Below, piece by piece: positions 62,968-64,000 of a stretch of DNA of 64,000 bases. The DNA is from Bacteroides sp. (GTDB lineage: Bacteria; Bacteroidota; Bacteroidia; Bacteroidales; Muribaculaceae), in contig JAMPBC010000003.1 of the NCBI GenBank assembly GCA_023666905.1, positions 1-64,000 of the forward strand. The letters run 5' to 3'. The notes beneath the pieces are model-generated. The model was given only the letters and a program-made list of their open reading frames with translations, was not told the DNA's origin and did no database searches. Positions within the stretch are counted from its first letter, which is position 1; every line of letters begins with the position of its first letter. The translations under genes and the position numbers were made by a program.

Positions 62968-62999
62968 CTTGCGAAACAAAAAAAATTACACTAACTTTG
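62968..62999 (+). promoter_or_regulatory. tRNA-Cys promoter (CTTG-N20-TAACTTTG)
   Basis: A -33 CTTG at 62968-62971 and a -7 TAACTTTG at 62992-62999 are 20 bases apart; the tRNA begins 18 bases after the -7 box. Confidence 0.75.
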
Positions 63000-63017
63000 C
63001 AATCGCAAAACCGAAAC

Positions 63018-63088
63018 GGTACCTTGGCCGAGCGGTTAGGCAACGGTCTGCAAAACCGTGTACAGCAGTTCGATTCTGCTAGGTACCT
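63018..63088 (+). tRNA. tRNA-Cys (anticodon GCA)
   Basis: The acceptor stem GGTACCT pairs with AGGTACC. The anticodon arm ACGGT/ACCGT (63043-63047 and 63055-63059) frames loop CTGCAAA with GCA at 63050-63052. The T arm AGCAG/CTGCT has loop TTCGATT. Length is 71 bases and CCA is not encoded. It has its own promoter, and a strong hairpin follows. Confidence 0.97.
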
Positions 63089-63090
63089 CT

Positions 63091-63134
63091 AATCATGGCG
63101 CGAATCTGATTTTCAGATTCGCGCCATGATTTTT
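63091..63134 (+). terminator. Terminator after tRNA-Cys
   Basis: A perfect 19-bp stem (63091-63109 against 63113-63131) with a three-base minimal loop, followed by TTTT. It lies directly after the tRNA. Confidence 0.9.
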
Positions 63135-63179
63135 ATATCAAAAATTCCTCCCACCCACTCTCACCCAAAACTGGGGTCA

Positions 63180-63220
63180 GATGCAAAAGCCGGTTGTCAA
63201 AAATTGCATCAGAAACCGGC
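63180..63220. repeat. Interleaved inverted repeats (pseudoknot or alternative-hairpin topology)
   Basis: Two perfect 7-bp inverted repeats interleave: GATGCAA (63180-63186) with TTGCATC (63204-63210), and GCCGGTT (63189-63195) with AACCGGC (63214-63220). On the minus strand the second stem is followed by TTTT, so one fold could act as a weak terminator for the aldo/keto reductase gene. No gene is seen from 63135 to 63269. Confidence 0.5.
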
Positions 63221-63269
63221 GTGACTATGAGTCAACGAGGTTCGGTTATTAGTTGTTATCTGTTAGTTA

Positions 63270-64000
63270 TCAAAAGTCAATCGTGTCCGGATCAAGGCCC
63301 GACTCTCCGCATTGGCCCATATTATCGATTTTCAAAATATCATCCTTAGAGATTTCAAAATCGAACACTTCTATATTTTCTTTTATTCGTGAGGTTGTTA
63401 TAGATTTGGGAAGAGGCAAAACACCATGTTGCAGTGCCCATCGAATACAAATTTGAGCCACAGTCTTGCCGTATTTGTCAGCGAGTGATAGCAATAGTTC
63501 ATTGTTCAAAACCCTTCCGCGACCAAGTGGCGACCAAGCCTCCACAAGTATGCTATTCTTCTCACAGAAATCCACGCATTGTTTCTGCATAAAACCCGGG
63601 TGAAACTCAATCTGATTCACCATTGGCATCAATTCAGCATCAGCCATAAGAGCCTCAAGATGATGTGGCATAAAATTACTTACACCAATGGAACGGATAC
63701 GCCCTTGTTTATAAAGCTCAACCATGGCTTTCCACGTTGCAGCATTGATTTCTTTCCAGTCAGAGAACTGATTTTCAACAGCCGGCCAATGAATGAGATA
63801 CAAGTCAAGATAATCCAGCCCCAAGTCCGAGCATGATTTGTCAAAAGCTCTAAGAGTGGAATCGTAACCACGTTCTGTGTTCCACACCTTGCTTGTGACA
63901 AATAGCTCCTCCCGCGGAATTCCGCTTTGGGCAATACCCTCACCCACACTTTTCTCGTTATTATAAGCTGCGGCGGTGTCAATGTGTCGGTACCCATTGT
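63270..64000 (-). CDS. Aldo/keto reductase, 5' end outside the window
   Basis: The frame runs to the right edge, so the N-terminus is missing; 243 residues are visible. The AKR catalytic tetrad is present: Asp and Tyr in HIDTAAAYNNE (63990-63960 region), Lys in VTSKVWN, and His in LIHWP. NADPH-binding marks PLPKSITTSRIKEN and the family phrase GRIRSIGVSNF follow. Family members reduce aldehydes and ketones in the cytoplasm; the physiological substrate is unknown. An internal GTG at 63947 is not the start because the conserved Asp and Tyr lie upstream of it. Confidence 0.92.
   Translation of the reverse strand, partial: NGYRHIDTAAAYNNEKSVGEGIAQSGIPREELFVTSKVWNTERGYDSTLRAFDKSCSDLGLDYLDLYLIHWPAVENQFSDWKEINAATWKAMVELYKQGRIRSIGVSNFMPHHLEALMADAELMPMVNQIEFHPGFMQKQCVDFCEKNSILVEAWSPLGRGRVLNNELLLSLADKYGKTVAQICIRWALQHGVLPLPKSITTSRIKENIEVFDFEISKDDILKIDNMGQCGESGLDPDTIDF

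Noticed and set aside
63018..63088. tRNA-Cys as an integration (att) site
   Set aside because: No repeat of the tRNA 3' end, integrase or island-like gene content is present in the window.
1..64000. CRISPR array, insertion sequences or a defence island
   Set aside because: No regularly spaced repeats, transposase motifs or known defence domains were found on either strand.

Overview
The window reads as ordinary core chromosome of a gut-type member of the Bacteroidales, most likely near Muribaculaceae or Bacteroidaceae. The grounds are: Bacteroidota-type promoters (TTTG or TTG, about 20 bases, then TAnnTTTG) ahead of many genes and few Shine-Dalgarno sequences; a short primary sigma factor beginning MRQLKI; the N-succinylornithine type of arginine pathway; PorQ of the type IX secretion system; a BspA-like surface-protein tail; and many Bacteroidota-only families (DUF5686, DUF4292, GIN-domain lipoprotein). 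No insertion sequence, prophage, CRISPR array, integrase or rRNA was seen. Genes are densely packed and no gene-free stretch exceeds about 300 bases apart from the one holding a tRNA.

Layout. 1-5.8 kb: tail of a surface protein, a GIN-domain lipoprotein, an SDF-family symporter, a NatAB-like ABC exporter and rpoD. 5.9-9.2 kb (minus): an endonuclease/exonuclease/phosphatase-family enzyme and a secreted GH20 hexosaminidase in one operon. 9.5-11.6 kb: two YtxH-like miniproteins, a holin-X-like membrane protein, a small basic protein and prmA. 11.7-18.1 kb: a small outer-membrane protein, then dut, a TPR protein, a DUF4292 lipoprotein, an EnvC-like M23 protein and a flippase. 18.2-29.4 kb (mostly minus): DUF5686 outer-membrane protein, phoH, a complete RND efflux system and rarA, with a plus-strand CYTH gene between phoH and the efflux genes. 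29.6-37.5 kb: a PstS-like lipoprotein and a TPR protein, cdsA, purM, an MltF-like lytic transglycosylase, a DUF3332 lipoprotein and gpmA.

37.6-48.0 kb (minus): a K+-dependent membrane pyrophosphatase, and upstream of it an eight-gene arginine operon (GNAT, argG, argC, argD, argF', argB, argE, argH) that makes arginine from glutamate through N-acylated, probably N-succinylated, intermediates. 48.2-52.7 kb: hisS followed by an aromatic operon (pheA, an aminotransferase, a DAHP synthase/chorismate mutase fusion). 52.7-57.1 kb (minus): a compact five-gene operon (PQQ-propeller lipoprotein, alpha/beta hydrolase, PrdX/YbaK editing protein, methyltransferase, VanW protein). 57.4-62.9 kb: a MATE transporter, a TonB-domain protein, then porQ, cmk, ispH, an exonuclease and a small lipoprotein. 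The window ends with tRNA-Cys(GCA) and the truncated start of an aldo/keto reductase.

I did not find an obviously new defence or mobile system. The most interesting items are: the predicted substrate-determining residues in argF' and in the SDF symporter; the cysteine-rich GNAT heading the arginine operon and the ARG-box-like array upstream of it; the DUF4292 lipoprotein as a possible LolB-like factor; the YtxH/holin cluster; the unusual five-gene PQQ-VanW operon; and interleaved inverted repeats after tRNA-Cys. All assignments come from reading sequence and family knowledge; no search was run.
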